The notes beneath the pieces are model-generated. The model saw only the letters and a program-made list of their open reading frames with translations. It did no database searches and was not told where the DNA came from. From positions 186,001 through 250,000 of the forward strand of contig NCGO01000001.1 of the NCBI GenBank assembly GCA_002256985.1: a DNA stretch of 64,000 bases. The letters are read 5' to 3'. Both the position numbers and the translations under genes were made by a program. The stretch is from Novosphingobium sp. 28-62-57. GTDB lineage: Bacteria; Pseudomonadota; Alphaproteobacteria; Sphingomonadales; Sphingomonadaceae. Below, one piece after another: positions 1-14,036 of the stretch (positions within the stretch are counted from its first letter, which is position 1; each line of letters starts with the position of its first letter).

Positions 1-534
1 GGCAAAATCAGCGCTGGCCTCAACCCGCCGCATCCCCTTGCCGCCGCCACCGGCCACGGCCTTGATCAGCACTGGGTAGCCGATCGCATCAGCCTCGGCC
101 TGCAACCGCTCCGGCGACTGATCCTCGCCCAGATAGCCCGGCGTCACCGGCACGCCGGCCGCAATCATCCGCGCCTTGGCCGCATCCTTCAGCCCCATTG
201 CGGTGATAGAGGCGGGCTTCGGCCCAACCCACACCAGCCCGGCATCGATCACGGCCTGCGCAAATTCGGCGTTCTCCGAAAGGAAACCATACCCTGGATG
301 AATTGCCTCCGCGCCCGTAGCCTTGGCCGCTCCAATGATCCTGTCCCCGCAAAGATAACTCTCCCGCGCAGGCGAAGGCCCGATATGCACCGCCTCATCG
401 GCAGAGCGTACGTGCAGCGAATTGCGGTCAGCATCGGAATAAACCGCCACCGTGCGGATGCCCATGTTCCGCGCCGTGCGGATAACGCGGCAAGCGATTT
501 CGCCACGATTGGCGATTAGGAGGGATTGGATCAT
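1..534 (-). CDS. mccA: Biotin carboxylase subunit of methylcrotonyl-CoA (acyl-CoA) carboxylase, N-terminal part
   Basis: This is the first 178 codons of the biotin-carboxylating alpha subunit of an acyl-CoA carboxylase. The gene runs off the left edge, so the rest of the ATP-grasp core and any biotin-carrier domain are not seen. The ATG at 534 opens MIQSLLIANRGEIACRVIR, the classic biotin carboxylase N-terminus. HPGYGFLSENAEFA (residues 79-92) and the glycine-rich ATP-binding loop AVAGGGGKGMR (159-169) follow. The start codon overlaps the stop of the membrane gene upstream (ATGA), which indicates translational coupling. Its operon partners are the carboxyltransferase and isovaleryl-CoA dehydrogenase, so methylcrotonyl-CoA carboxylation in leucine breakdown is the likely reaction. 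Propionyl- or geranyl-CoA carboxylase cannot be excluded from this fragment. Confidence 0.9.
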   Translation of the reverse strand, partial: MIQSLLIANRGEIACRVIRTARNMGIRTVAVYSDADRNSLHVRSADEAVHIGPSPARESYLCGDRIIGAAKATGAEAIHPGYGFLSENAEFAQAVIDAGLVWVGPKPASITAMGLKDAAKARMIAAGVPVTPGYLGEDQSPERLQAEADAIGYPVLIKAVAGGGGKGMRRVEASADFA

Positions 535-914
535 GATCGGCGCAGCCTCTGCGCACCATCAATTATGCGCCAGCCCAAGAAAATCCATATGAGTGCAGGT
601 AGAAATACTTGCCAACCAGAGGCTTCAGATATTGCTAAGCCAAGTGCTAAACAACCAATCACGCCAAGCATGTAGAATCCTAGGAGAAACGCAGGAACCA
701 GGGCGAATTTTTTACGCTTATAAGCCGACGTAAAAAGTAAAGTTGCAGCACCTAGGATAGTGAGCACGCCCCCGTTGGTTGTCTTCATGTTTTCCACAAC
801 TAGAAGATACAGTCCGTAACCAAGACCGATAATTGCAGGTAGGACAACAACCCCAAGTCTCTCGGCTGACCGGATCGCATCATCAGTATGCTCGTTCAAA
901 TTTGGTCGTTCCAT
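531..914 (-). CDS. Small four-helix membrane protein of unknown function
   Basis: A 127-residue protein I do not recognise. It has a short charged N-terminus and four hydrophobic segments (about residues 19-40, 48-66, 70-96, 101-118), with Lys/Arg-rich stretches such as AYKRKKF and QRLRRS suggesting cytoplasmic loops and tail. The ATG at 914 was chosen because it lies 8 bases past the mccB stop and follows a GAGGGA ribosome binding site; its stop overlaps the mccA start. It therefore sits inside a leucine-catabolic operon, where such a gene is not usual. Its composition differs from its neighbours: 83 of 180 bases are G or C across 601-780. This points to a recently inserted gene. No function can be assigned. 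Confidence 0.7.
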   Translation of the reverse strand: MERPNLNEHTDDAIRSAERLGVVVLPAIIGLGYGLYLLVVENMKTTNGGVLTILGAATLLFTSAYKRKKFALVPAFLLGFYMLGVIGCLALGLAISEASGWQVFLPALIWIFLGWRIIDGAQRLRRS

Positions 915-922
915 TGCATCCC

Positions 923-2557
923 TCACATCCGAAACACCCCAAACCGGGGCGCCTCCGCAATCGGTGCCTGCAAACACACCTCCAACGCCAGCCCCAGCAC
1001 ATCGCGAGTCTGCACCGGATCAATCACCCCATCGTCCCACAGCCGCGCCGTGGCGTAATAGGGATTGCCCTCATCCTCATACTTCTGCCGCACCGGAGCC
1101 TTGAACGCCTCGGCCTCTTCCGGCGTCCACTTCGCGGCATCGCGATGCACCGTGGCCAGCACCGAAGCGGCCTGCTCCCCACCCATCACGCTGATCCGCG
1201 CATTGGGCCAGGTGAACAGGAAGCGCGGCTGATAGGCGCGCCCGCACATGCCGTAATTTCCCGCGCCAAAGCTGCCGCCGATCAGCACGGTCAGCTTCGG
1301 CACTTGCGCCGTCGCCACTGCCGTCACCAGCTTTGCGCCATGTTTGGCAATGCCTTCGGCCTCATACTTCCCACCTACCATGAAGCCTGACACGTTCTGC
1401 AGGAACAGCAAAGGAATCCGGCGCTGGCAGGCCAGTTCGATGAAGTGCGCTCCCTTCTGCGCGCTTTCGGAAAAGATCACGCCGTTGTTGGCCAGGATCG
1501 CCACCGGCTTGCCCCAGATATGCGCAAATCCGCAGACCAGCGTGGAGCCGTACAGCGCCTTGAACTCGTGAAACTCCGAGCCATCAACAATCCGCGCAAT
1601 CACCTCATGCACATCATATGGCGCACGCACGTCCTCCGGCACGATCGAATACAGATCCTCCGCCGGATAGAGCGGCGGCCTTACACCACCTCCGTTCGTG
1701 TCGAGCGAAGTCGAGACACGCTTCTCGACGTCGCTCGAAGCGAACGGTGAAGAGAGATGCGAAACGATATCCCGCACAATCGTCAGCGCATGTTCGTCAT
1801 TGTCGGCCAGATGATCGACCACGCCGATCTTGCGTGCGTGAAGATCGCCGCCCCCCAGCGCCTCGGCAGAAATCTCCTCACCCGTCGCCGCCTTCACCAA
1901 CGGGGGACCTGCCAGAAAAATCGTGCCCTGTTCGCGCACTATCACCGATTCATCAGACATCGCCGGAACATAGGCCCCGCCCGCCGTGCAAGACCCCATC
2001 ACACTGGCAATCTGCGGGATGCCCTGCGCGCTCATGTTCGCCTGATTGTAGAAGAACCGGCCAAAGTGATCGCGGTCCGGGAAAACTTCGGCCTGATTGG
2101 GCAGATTGGCCCCGCCGCTGTCGACCAGATAGATGCACGGCAACCGATTTTCCTGAGCGATTTCCTGCGCGCGCAAGTGCTTCTTCACCGTCATCGGGAA
2201 GTATGTGCCGCCCTTGACCGTCGCATCATTGGCAAAGATCATGCACTGGCGGCCCGAAACGCGCCCAATCCCGGCAATGATCCCTGCGCCCGGCACTTCA
2301 TCGCCATACATGCCATTGGCAGCCAGTTGCCCGATCTCCAGAAACGGCGACCCCGGATCAAGCAGCCGCTCCACCCGGTCACGCGGCAGCAGTTTCCCGC
2401 GCGAAACATGCCGCTCCCGGCTGCGCTCGTCTCCGCCCAGCGCCGCCTTGGACACGCGCGCGCGCAGCTCCTGCGCCAGCGCCCGATTATGCGCCGCCCG
2501 CGCCTGCGCCTGTTCCGAAGACAAATCGACAGCGCTCGCAAGAACCGGCCCGCTCAT
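923..2557 (-). CDS. mccB: Methylcrotonyl-CoA (acyl-CoA) carboxylase, carboxyltransferase subunit
   Basis: The 544-residue beta subunit moves CO2 from carboxybiotin to the acyl-CoA, here probably 3-methylcrotonyl-CoA in leucine and isovalerate catabolism. It shows the family's hallmarks: [20 protein letters not shown] near the N-terminus, [50 protein letters not shown], and in the C-terminal half [11 protein letters not shown] and [16 protein letters not shown]. The start at 2557 ([12 protein letters not shown]) was chosen because GGGGAGGA lies just upstream; that ribosome binding site is the end of a palindromic repeat. Residues about 270-289 are encoded by an R1 palindrome inserted in frame in the linker before [20 protein letters not shown]. 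Family members normally have an ordinary short linker there. It is the second gene of the ivd-mccB-orf-mccA operon. Confidence 0.93.
   Translation of the reverse strand: MSGPVLASAVDLSSEQAQARAAHNRALAQELRARVSKAALGGDERSRERHVSRGKLLPRDRVERLLDPGSPFLEIGQLAANGMYGDEVPGAGIIAGIGRVSGRQCMIFANDATVKGGTYFPMTVKKHLRAQEIAQENRLPCIYLVDSGGANLPNQAEVFPDRDHFGRFFYNQANMSAQGIPQIASVMGSCTAGGAYVPAMSDESVIVREQGTIFLAGPPLVKAATGEEISAEALGGGDLHARKIGVVDHLADNDEHALTIVRDIVSHLSSPFASSDVEKRVSTSLDTNGGGVRPPLYPAEDLYSIVPEDVRAPYDVHEVIARIVDGSEFHEFKALYGSTLVCGFAHIWGKPVAILANNGVIFSESAQKGAHFIELACQRRIPLLFLQNVSGFMVGGKYEAEGIAKHGAKLVTAVATAQVPKLTVLIGGSFGAGNYGMCGRAYQPRFLFTWPNARISVMGGEQAASVLATVHRDAAKWTPEEAEAFKAPVRQKYEDEGNPYYATARLWDDGVIDPVQTRDVLGLALEVCLQAPIAEAPRFGVFRM
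1692..1748. repeat. Palindromic repeat family R1, copy in frame inside mccB
   Basis: An imperfect palindrome whose left arm begins CCGTTCGTGTCGAGCG and whose right arm returns as a near reverse complement ending at about 1748. The left arm matches copies at 24542-24605 and 46462-46525, which lie between genes. Here the element is read on the minus strand as about 20 residues ([17 protein letters not shown]) in the linker between the two halves of the carboxyltransferase, without breaking the frame. The arms carry two mismatches, whereas the intergenic copies are perfect or nearly so. Confidence 0.85.
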
Positions 2558-2558
2558 G

Positions 2559-2684
2559 AATTCCTCCCCGGCATGGGGAGGGGGACCATGCGAAGCATGG
2601 TGGAGGGGCACAGGCCGGAGCGCACAACCGATGGTGCCCCTCCACCACCTGCGGTGGTCCCCCTTCCCCGGTGGGGGAGGAATT
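2559..2684. repeat. Palindromic repeat family R2, intergenic copy between ivd and mccB
   Basis: A 126-base element bounded by perfect inverted ends, AATTCCTCCCC and its reverse complement, with an inner stem GGTGGAGGGGCAC / GTGCCCCTCCACC. It fills almost the whole ivd-mccB gap. On the minus strand its end supplies GGGGAGGA as the ribosome binding site of mccB, two bases before the start. A second copy lies in frame inside cysS (60159-60277). Confidence 0.9.
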
Positions 2685-2696
2685 GCATAGCCTTCA

Positions 2697-3860
2697 TCAC
2701 CGCGCCCCTATCAATTCACGCCCGATCAGCATCCGCCGGATTTCGTTCGTTCCCGCGCCGATATCCAGCAGCTTCGCATCGCGCAGATAGCGCTCCACCG
2801 GCCAGTCCTTGGTATAGCCCGCACCGCCAAGGGCCTGCACCGCCTCGCCCGACACACGAAAAGCATTCTCGCTCGCCAGCAAGATCGCGCCCGCCGCATC
2901 AAACCGCGTCGTCTGCCCCGCGTCACACGCCTTGGCCACGGCATAGACATAGGCCCGCGCCGATTGCATCCCCACATACATGTCCGCAATCTTGGCCTGC
3001 ATCAGCTGGAACGTGCCAATCGGCTGCCCAAACTGCTTGCGCTCCCGCACATAGGGAATCACGGTATCAAGGCACGCTTGCATGATGCCGATCTGCATCC
3101 CGGCCAGCACCACGCGCTCGTAATCCAGCCCGCTCATCAGCACGCCCACGCCGCCGTGCAGCGGCCCCATCACGTTCTCTTCCGGCACAAAGCAGTCGTC
3201 GAACACCAGTTCGCAGGTGGGTGATCCGCGCAATCCCATCTTGTCGATCTTCTGCCCGATGGAAAAGCCCGCCATGTCCTTCTCGATCAGGAACGCGGTG
3301 ATGCCCCGGCTGCCCGCTTCCGGCGAAGTCTTGGCGTAAACCACCAGCGTATCGGCATAAGTGCCATTGGTGATCCAGAACTTGGTGCCGTTCAGCCGGA
3401 ACCCTCCTGCCACCGGCTCTGCCCGCAGCTTCATTGAAACCACGTCCGATCCCGCACCCGCTTCCGACATCGCCAGCGAACCCACATGTTCGCCCGAAAT
3501 CAGCTTGGGCAGATACTTGGCCTTCTGCTCCTCATTGCCCCAGCGGCGGATCTGATTGATGCACAGATTCGAATGCGCGCCATAGCTGAGGCCGACTGAC
3601 CCGGACGCGCGGCTCACTTCTTCCACGGCAATCACGTGGTCCAGATAGCCAAGGCCCAACCCGCCAAGCTCTTCTTCGACCGTGATTCCGTGCAGGCCAA
3701 GCGCGCCCATCGGCTCCCACAACTCACGCGGGAAACGGTCATTGCGGTCGATCTCGGCAGAGAGCGGGGCGATCTGTTCATCGGCAAAGCGGCCCGCCGC
3801 CTCGCGGATCATCATCGCGCTCTCGGTCAGGCCGAAGTCGAAATCGGGCGTCGCACGCAT
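2697..3860 (-). CDS. ivd: Isovaleryl-CoA dehydrogenase
   Basis: A 387-residue acyl-CoA dehydrogenase, the usual length for the family. It oxidises isovaleryl-CoA to 3-methylcrotonyl-CoA with FAD and passes electrons to electron-transferring flavoprotein. The start at 3860 ([11 protein letters not shown]) is the usual family start. Visible motifs are [77 protein letters not shown] with the catalytic glutamate, [22 protein letters not shown], and [22 protein letters not shown] followed by [17 protein letters not shown]. The catalytic Glu in the LDYERVVL segment, rather than near the C-terminus, is typical of isovaleryl- over short-chain acyl-CoA dehydrogenases. It heads the leucine operon and is divergent from the LysR gene across 97 bases. 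Confidence 0.94.
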   Translation of the reverse strand: MRATPDFDFGLTESAMMIREAAGRFADEQIAPLSAEIDRNDRFPRELWEPMGALGLHGITVEEELGGLGLGYLDHVIAVEEVSRASGSVGLSYGAHSNLCINQIRRWGNEEQKAKYLPKLISGEHVGSLAMSEAGAGSDVVSMKLRAEPVAGGFRLNGTKFWITNGTYADTLVVYAKTSPEAGSRGITAFLIEKDMAGFSIGQKIDKMGLRGSPTCELVFDDCFVPEENVMGPLHGGVGVLMSGLDYERVVLAGMQIGIMQACLDTVIPYVRERKQFGQPIGTFQLMQAKIADMYVGMQSARAYVYAVAKACDAGQTTRFDAAGAILLASENAFRVSGEAVQALGGAGYTKDWPVERYLRDAKLLDIGAGTNEIRRMLIGRELIGAR

Positions 3861-3944
3861 GCGGGGTATCCTCTCGCAGTTTCTCAAAGCCTAAGCTATC
3901 ATCACCAAACCATCGCTCAAAATTGATTTATAGCCGGGCTTACG

Positions 3945-3959
3945 ATAGGTTTTACCTAT
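3945..3959. promoter_or_regulatory. Perfect inverted repeat matching the OxyR operator consensus
   Basis: ATAGGTTTTACCTAT is a perfect 6-3-6 inverted repeat that overlaps the start codon of the LysR gene. It fits the published OxyR pattern ATAG-n-T-nnn-A-n-CTAT at every defined position. Its place in the ivd/lysR divergent region suggests a binding site for the adjacent regulator; binding itself is inferred. Confidence 0.55.
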
Positions 3960-4818
3960 GATGAAACGCGCGCATCTCCGCCAGTTCCTTGCCCTTGTTG
4001 AAACCGGCAACTTCACCCGCGCGGCTGAACGTCTGGCGATTTCGCAGCCAACGCTATCCGCAGCCATTGCCGAGCTTGAACGCCTTGCCGGCACCCGCCT
4101 CTTCGCGCGCGAGCGGCGGCAAGTGCGTCTGACCGAAGCAGGCGCGCGCCTCGTCACCCACGCCCGCGCGATAGAGCGCGAATTCCGCGCCGCCGAAGCC
4201 GCTTTTGCCGATGCCCCCGCGCCGCTCAGCCCGCTGCGGCTCGGCGTCCTGCCCTCCATCGCCACGGCCATGCTCTCGGCCACGGTCCGGCGCTTCACAG
4301 GCCCGCAACCGCTGGTACTTTCAGAAGGCACCGATGCGGAACTGCGCCGCAAGCTGGGGGAAGGGCAGATTGACGCGGCGCTCACACTGCTGCGCCCGGA
4401 AGATGCCGAACGCCCGTCGCTTGCGCTGCTCGATGAAGGCTACCGCCTGTTCATGCCCGAAGGCCACGCGCTTGCCGGTGCGGCAATGCTGGAAGCGCGC
4501 GATGTCGCCGCCGAAACCATGATCGCGCGCCGCAGTTGCGAAATCTTGAGCGAAACCAGTCGCTGGTTCACGCAGCGCGGCGTGCGCCCGCCGTTCTTCC
4601 TGCGCTCAACGAACGATGATCGCTGCATTGAAATGGTCCGCGCCGGGATGGGCGTCACCACGGCACCGCAATCGCTGTTGCGTGAAGGCGTGGTCGCGGT
4701 GCCGCTGGCGCAATACGATTTCCGCCGCACGCTGGGCCTCGTCGCCGCGCGCGAAAGACCGGATCTGGTGGAAGCGGGCAGTGCTTTGGCCGATGCCTGC
4801 CGCGCGGGATTCAGCTGA
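3958..4818 (+). CDS. LysR-family transcriptional regulator, OxyR-like
   Basis: A 286-residue LysR regulator. Residues about 4-62 form the winged helix-turn-helix (LRQFLALVETGNFTRAAERL, ISQPTLSAAIAELERLAG, LFARERRQVRLTEAG). An effector-binding domain follows from about residue 90. A cysteine in ARRSCEILSETSRWF falls near the position of the peroxidatic cysteine of OxyR, but the second OxyR cysteine is not at its usual spacing. The next Cys is in NDDRCIEMV. Start codons ATGATG at 3958/3961 are both possible. It is divergent from the ivd operon and could regulate it or itself through the palindrome over its start. Whether it senses peroxide or a metabolite cannot be decided from sequence. Confidence 0.88.
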   Translation: MMKRAHLRQFLALVETGNFTRAAERLAISQPTLSAAIAELERLAGTRLFARERRQVRLTEAGARLVTHARAIEREFRAAEAAFADAPAPLSPLRLGVLPSIATAMLSATVRRFTGPQPLVLSEGTDAELRRKLGEGQIDAALTLLRPEDAERPSLALLDEGYRLFMPEGHALAGAAMLEARDVAAETMIARRSCEILSETSRWFTQRGVRPPFFLRSTNDDRCIEMVRAGMGVTTAPQSLLREGVVAVPLAQYDFRRTLGLVAARERPDLVEAGSALADACRAGFS

Positions 4819-4821
4819 AAA

Positions 4822-5469
4822 TCACTTCACCGCGTAAAGCAACCGGCCTTCACCCAAGCGCGCAAGAACGCCATCGATGTCCTTGTCGGAAAAGGCAAAG
4901 CATCCCTGGCTGCGCCCGATGCGGCCCTGATTTTGCGCCATCTCATCACTGACATAGCTGGCAGCGTGGATCACGATGCCCCGCTCCATCGCCGCGCTGT
5001 TTGCGTCCTCAAGCCCGATCAGGCGGCGTGACCGGCCATGTTTGCCGCTATAGGCAACGCCGGTCAGGAACGCGCCTTTGCTGGAGGCATAGGAGCCGTA
5101 CTGGTTGGAAAACCGCTGCACCCAGCCGCTGTTCGCCGGGTCCGATCCGCTGCCGTGCGAAACAAGATGGGACGCCACCAGCTTGCCCGCTTCCATATCG
5201 ATCAGATGGAACCGCGCCTCGCGCGAAGCCTTTGAAAAATCGACCAGTCCCACAAGATCGCGATGCCGGATAAGGCCACCATGCGCATCGAGTGCCGCTG
5301 CCGCCCGCTGCACCAGCAAGGGCCGCGTGGGGCGCGAAAAGGGTGAAATATCAGGTTCTTTAGGGGGCGTTACAGCCATAGCAGCCGGGCTGCCGAGCGG
5401 GCCACTCACAAGGGCCGTGCCCGTTGCTGCAATCATGGCGCTCAAAAACTTGCGCCGGTCTGGAACCAT
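4822..5469 (-). CDS. Secreted murein L,D-transpeptidase catalytic-domain protein (YkuD_2)
   Basis: A 215-residue exported protein. The N-terminus MVPDRRKFLSAMIAATGTAL has a twin-arginine-like signal with a cleavable AMA region near residue 32. The rest resembles the YkuD_2 branch of the L,D-transpeptidase fold, with the catalytic His in IVIHAASYV and the nucleophilic Cys in GRIGRSQGCFAFSDKD. Proteins of this branch are thought to act on peptidoglycan in the periplasm, but few have been tested. It is convergent with the LysR gene (3-base gap) and is the last gene before the glycogen cluster, with no evident functional link to it. Confidence 0.8.
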   Translation of the reverse strand: MVPDRRKFLSAMIAATGTALVSGPLGSPAAMAVTPPKEPDISPFSRPTRPLLVQRAAAALDAHGGLIRHRDLVGLVDFSKASREARFHLIDMEAGKLVASHLVSHGSGSDPANSGWVQRFSNQYGSYASSKGAFLTGVAYSGKHGRSRRLIGLEDANSAAMERGIVIHAASYVSDEMAQNQGRIGRSQGCFAFSDKDIDGVLARLGEGRLLYAVK

Positions 5470-5630
5470 TTTGCGAACCCTCGGTTGCTACCTCCAACAA
5501 ACTGTAAGCGTTGCAACGCATCTGCAAGGGCCACCGGCCACCCTTGCGATGAGACGTGCCTGACGCGCTGTCTGACGTTCTCTTGGCATCGATCGGCAGG
5601 CGTTTGGAAATATCCAACCTGCTGCGAGAG

Positions 5631-10497
<4,867 letters not shown>

Positions 10498-10532
10498 GCG
10501 ACCCTGTTTTCTCGTAACAGGCCCACCCCCGA

Positions 10533-10554
10533 CCCCTCCCGCAAGCGGGAGGGG
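10533..10554. repeat. GC-rich hairpin in the glgC-glgA gap
   Basis: CCCCTCCCGC and its perfect reverse complement GCGGGAGGGG are separated by two bases (AA) and lie between glgC and glgA. It could slow RNA decay, attenuate transcription, or be a remnant of a palindromic repeat. No T-run follows on the minus strand, so a simple intrinsic terminator is unlikely. Confidence 0.7.
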
Positions 10555-10585
10555 GGAATCTGGCCGATGAACCGCAAGTTCTCGC

Positions 10586-11845
10586 TCATCCCAGCTGATC
10601 GATCATGCGTTTGGTGATCAGGCATACGCCGTTTTCCGAGCGGCGGAAGCGGCGGGCGTCGAGTTCGGGGTCTTCGCCGACGACGAGGCCTTCGGGGATG
10701 CGGACGCCGGAATCGATGATCACCCGGTTGAGCCGCGCGTTGCGGCCGATGTTGCAATAGGGCAGGATCACCGCCTCTTCACAACTGGAGAAGGAGCCCA
10801 TTTTCACGCCAGTGAACAGCAGGCTGCGCTTGGCAATGGCGCCAGAGACGATGCAGTCTTGCGAAATCAGCGAGGAAGTGGCCATGCCGCGACGGCCGTC
10901 TTGGTCATGCACGAACTTGGCCGGTGCAGCGATGATCTGGTCGGTCCAGATCGGCCATTCACGGTCATACATATCGAGTTTGGGCACGACATCGGTGAGA
11001 TCGAGATTGGCATCAAAATAGGCATCCAGCGTGCCCACATCGCGCCAATATTCCTCGATTTCCTCAGCCGCGCGGATGCACGACGCGGTGAAGCGGTGGG
11101 CGACGGCCTTGCCGTTCTTGACGATTTTGGGAATGATATCATTGCCAAAATCGCGCGATGAATTGGGATCGTTGGCATCTTCCTGCAGGATGCCAAACAG
11201 GAACTTGGTGTCGAACACGTAGATGCCCATCGAGGCGAGCGCCATCTCCTCATTACCGGGGATGCCGGGGGGATTGGCGGGCTTTTCGATGAAATCGGTG
11301 ATCGTGTCAGCCTTGTCGACCGCCATTACGCCAAAGCCGGTGGCTTCCATGCGGGGGACAACGAGGCAACCGATGGTCACGTCTGCGCCGCTGGCCACGT
11401 GCTGGCGCAGCATCAGCTCGTAATCCATCTTGTAGATATGATCGCCAGCCAGAATGACCATGTATTTGGGCGCATAGGAAGCGATGATGTCGAGGTTTTG
11501 GTACACGGCATCGGCGGTGCCTTCGTACCACTGATTTTCCGACACGCGCTGTGAGGCGGGGAGAATGTCGAAGCTTTCGTTGCGCTCTGGGCGCATGAAG
11601 TTCCACGCGCGCTGCATGTGGCGGATCAGCGAGTGCGCCTTGTACTGTGTGGCAACGCCAATGCGGCGGATGCCCGAATTGATCGCGTTCGACAGCGCGA
11701 AATCGATGATCCGCGACTTGCCCGCGAAATAGACCGCCGGTTTGGCGCGGTTGTCGGTCAGTTCTTTCAACCGGCTGCCGCGTCCGCCTGCAAGGACATA
11801 GGCCATGGCTTCGCGCGCCAGTGGCTGTGAGTAAGTCTCGCGCAT
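10586..11845 (-). CDS. glgC: Glucose-1-phosphate adenylyltransferase (ADP-glucose pyrophosphorylase)
   Basis: A 419-residue enzyme making ADP-glucose from ATP and glucose-1-phosphate, the committed step of glycogen synthesis. The nucleotide-binding loop [20 protein letters not shown] lies at residues about 17-36. [51 protein letters not shown] and the sugar-phosphate region [10 protein letters not shown] follow, with a C-terminal left-handed beta-helix ([20 protein letters not shown]). The start at 11845 (MRETYSQPL) has GGAGGGA upstream. A 17-base gap separates it from glgB. Family members are allosterically controlled by glycolytic intermediates; the effector here is not evident. Confidence 0.95.
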   Translation of the reverse strand: MRETYSQPLAREAMAYVLAGGRGSRLKELTDNRAKPAVYFAGKSRIIDFALSNAINSGIRRIGVATQYKAHSLIRHMQRAWNFMRPERNESFDILPASQRVSENQWYEGTADAVYQNLDIIASYAPKYMVILAGDHIYKMDYELMLRQHVASGADVTIGCLVVPRMEATGFGVMAVDKADTITDFIEKPANPPGIPGNEEMALASMGIYVFDTKFLFGILQEDANDPNSSRDFGNDIIPKIVKNGKAVAHRFTASCIRAAEEIEEYWRDVGTLDAYFDANLDLTDVVPKLDMYDREWPIWTDQIIAAPAKFVHDQDGRRGMATSSLISQDCIVSGAIAKRSLLFTGVKMGSFSSCEEAVILPYCNIGRNARLNRVIIDSGVRIPEGLVVGEDPELDARRFRRSENGVCLITKRMIDQLG

Positions 11846-11862
11846 CCCGTATCCCTCCGTTT

Positions 11863-14028
11863 TTATCCTTCGAATTCCAGTATCAGCGTGGCCAGCGGCG
11901 GCAGGACCACGAAGGCCACGCCGTGCTCTGCATGCACCTCGCCCAGATTGCCGATGCCACTGCCGCCATAATCCTGTGCGTCGCTGTTCAGCACTTCGCG
12001 CCATGCGCCATCGTGGGGCAGGGGCAGGCGGTAATGATCGTGAACGGCGGGCGTCATGTTGCAGATCACCGCCACCGGTTTTGCGCCCGGGGCCTTGCGC
12101 AGCCATGCGAAGACCGAGGCTTGGGCATCATCAACGACCAGCCATTCAAAGCCTTCGCCCTCGCAATCGCGGGCGTGGAGCGCGGGGCGGGTGGTGTAGA
12201 CGCGGTTGAGATCGCGGACCCAGCGGCGGACGCCTTCGTGCGCGGGGGCATCGAGCAGGTCCCAATCGAGCTCACGCGCTTCGCTCCATTCGCGGCGCTG
12301 GGCGAATTCCTGCCCCATGAACAGCAGCTTCTTGCCAGGGTAGCCCCACATCATGCCGTAGTAGGCGCGCAAATTGGCGAATTTCTGCCAATCGTCGCCG
12401 CTCATCTTGGTGAGCAGGCTGCCCTTGCCGTGGACGACCTCATCATGGCTGAGCGGCAGGACGAAGTTTTCGCTGAAGGCGTAAGTCAGGCCGAAGGTGA
12501 TCTCGTTGTGGTGGAACTGGCGGTGGATCGGGTCACGCGCCATGTACTGCAGCGTATCGTGCATGAAGCCCATGTTCCATTTGAAGCCGAAGCCCAGATG
12601 TTCGCGCGGGGCTTCGTCAAAGGCGGGCTTGCTGACGCCGGGCCATGAGGTGGATTCCTCGGCGATGGTGAGGAACCCGGCGTGAGTCTGGTAGACCGCG
12701 CGGTTCATGGCCTTGAGGAATTCGACCGCTTCCCAGTTTTCGCGTCCGCCCTCTTCGTTGGGGATCCATTCGCCCGCTTTGCGCGAGTAATCGCGGTAGA
12801 GCATCGAGGCGACGGCATCGACGCGCAGGCCATCGACGTGGTAGCGTTCGGCCCAGAACAGCGCATTGTTGACCAGGAAGCTGACCACTTCGCGACGGCC
12901 GAAGTTGTAGATCAGCGTGTTCCAATCGGGGTGGAACCCGAGGCGCGGATCGGCATGTTCATAGAGCGCAGTGCCATCGAAATTGACGAGGCCGTGTTCA
13001 TCAGTGGGGAAGTGGGCCGGAACCCAGTCGATCAGCACCGAAACGCCTGCGCGGTGCGCGCCATCGATGAAGCGGGCGAAGCCTTCGGGCGGGCCGAAGC
13101 GGGCGCTGGGGGCGTAGAGGCCGGTGGTCTGATAGCCCCATGACGGGTCATAGGGGTGTTCGGAGACCGGCAGAAATTCGATATGGGTGAAGCCCATTTC
13201 GGTGACGTAGGGGATCAGCCGGTCGGCCAGTTCGTCCCACGTGTAGAAGCCTTCGTCATGCGGCTTTTGCCAAGATCCGGGGTGGACTTCGTAAATCGAC
13301 ATGGGCTGGCGGCGGGCATCGACGCTGGCCCAGTGGGCGCGGTGGCCTGCATCGCCCCAGTCCATCTTGACCGGGTGGGCAGTGATGGACGCGGTGCTGG
13401 GGCGGAACTCGGCGGCTTGCGCGTAAGGATCGGCCTTGAGCGGCAGGACCGTGCCATCGGCGCTGACGACGCGGTACTTGTAGGTGCGGTGTTCGCCGAT
13501 GTCGGGGATGAACACTTCCCAAACGCCGATATCGGCGCGGCGGCGCATCGGGTGGCGGCGGTGGTCCCAATCGTTGAAATCGCCGACGACGCTGACGAGG
13601 CTGGCATTCGGAGCCCAGACCGCGAAGTGGACGCCCGATGCACCCTCATGCTCGATCAGGTGCGCGCCCATCTTGTCAAACAGACGCAAATGCGTGCCCT
13701 CGGCGATCAGGAAATCGTCGAGAGGACCGAGGACCGGACCGAACGAGTAGGCGTCAGTCACCAGCCATTCGTGGGTGCCTGCTGTGCAGGCGTAGCGCAC
13801 GGGCTGGCGCGGGCCTTTGACTTTGCCTTCAAATAGGCCGCGCCCGTCGACGCGGGTCAATTTCCCCAGTTTCTTGCCGGAGAGCGACCAAGCCACCGCT
13901 TCCTCGGCACCCGGCAGAACGGCGCGGGCGAAGGCACCGTCCGGCCCTTCGTGGATGCCAAGGACCGAGAATGGATCGGCGTGCGTCCCGTTCAGCAGGG
14001 CTTCGATGGCGCTCGCCGGTGGTTTCAT
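11863..14028 (-). CDS. glgB: 1,4-alpha-glucan branching enzyme
   Basis: A 721-residue GH13 enzyme that introduces alpha-1,6 branches into glycogen. Two N-terminal beta-sandwich domains (the second a CBM48 around [20 protein letters not shown]) precede the catalytic barrel: [33 protein letters not shown] with the nucleophile Asp, [15 protein letters not shown] with the acid Glu, and [19 protein letters not shown]. The start at 14028 ([20 protein letters not shown]) matches long-form family members. It lies 8 bases after the glgP stop. Confidence 0.95.
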   Translation of the reverse strand: MKPPASAIEALLNGTHADPFSVLGIHEGPDGAFARAVLPGAEEAVAWSLSGKKLGKLTRVDGRGLFEGKVKGPRQPVRYACTAGTHEWLVTDAYSFGPVLGPLDDFLIAEGTHLRLFDKMGAHLIEHEGASGVHFAVWAPNASLVSVVGDFNDWDHRRHPMRRRADIGVWEVFIPDIGEHRTYKYRVVSADGTVLPLKADPYAQAAEFRPSTASITAHPVKMDWGDAGHRAHWASVDARRQPMSIYEVHPGSWQKPHDEGFYTWDELADRLIPYVTEMGFTHIEFLPVSEHPYDPSWGYQTTGLYAPSARFGPPEGFARFIDGAHRAGVSVLIDWVPAHFPTDEHGLVNFDGTALYEHADPRLGFHPDWNTLIYNFGRREVVSFLVNNALFWAERYHVDGLRVDAVASMLYRDYSRKAGEWIPNEEGGRENWEAVEFLKAMNRAVYQTHAGFLTIAEESTSWPGVSKPAFDEAPREHLGFGFKWNMGFMHDTLQYMARDPIHRQFHHNEITFGLTYAFSENFVLPLSHDEVVHGKGSLLTKMSGDDWQKFANLRAYYGMMWGYPGKKLLFMGQEFAQRREWSEARELDWDLLDAPAHEGVRRWVRDLNRVYTTRPALHARDCEGEGFEWLVVDDAQASVFAWLRKAPGAKPVAVICNMTPAVHDHYRLPLPHDGAWREVLNSDAQDYGGSGIGNLGEVHAEHGVAFVVLPPLATLILEFEG

Positions 14029-14036
14029 TGCGGCTT

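Noticed and set aside
1757-3085. A plus-strand open frame of about 440 codons across mccB and ivd
   Set aside because: It is antisense to two well-supported genes and crosses the R2 repeat; no start signal or motif supports it.
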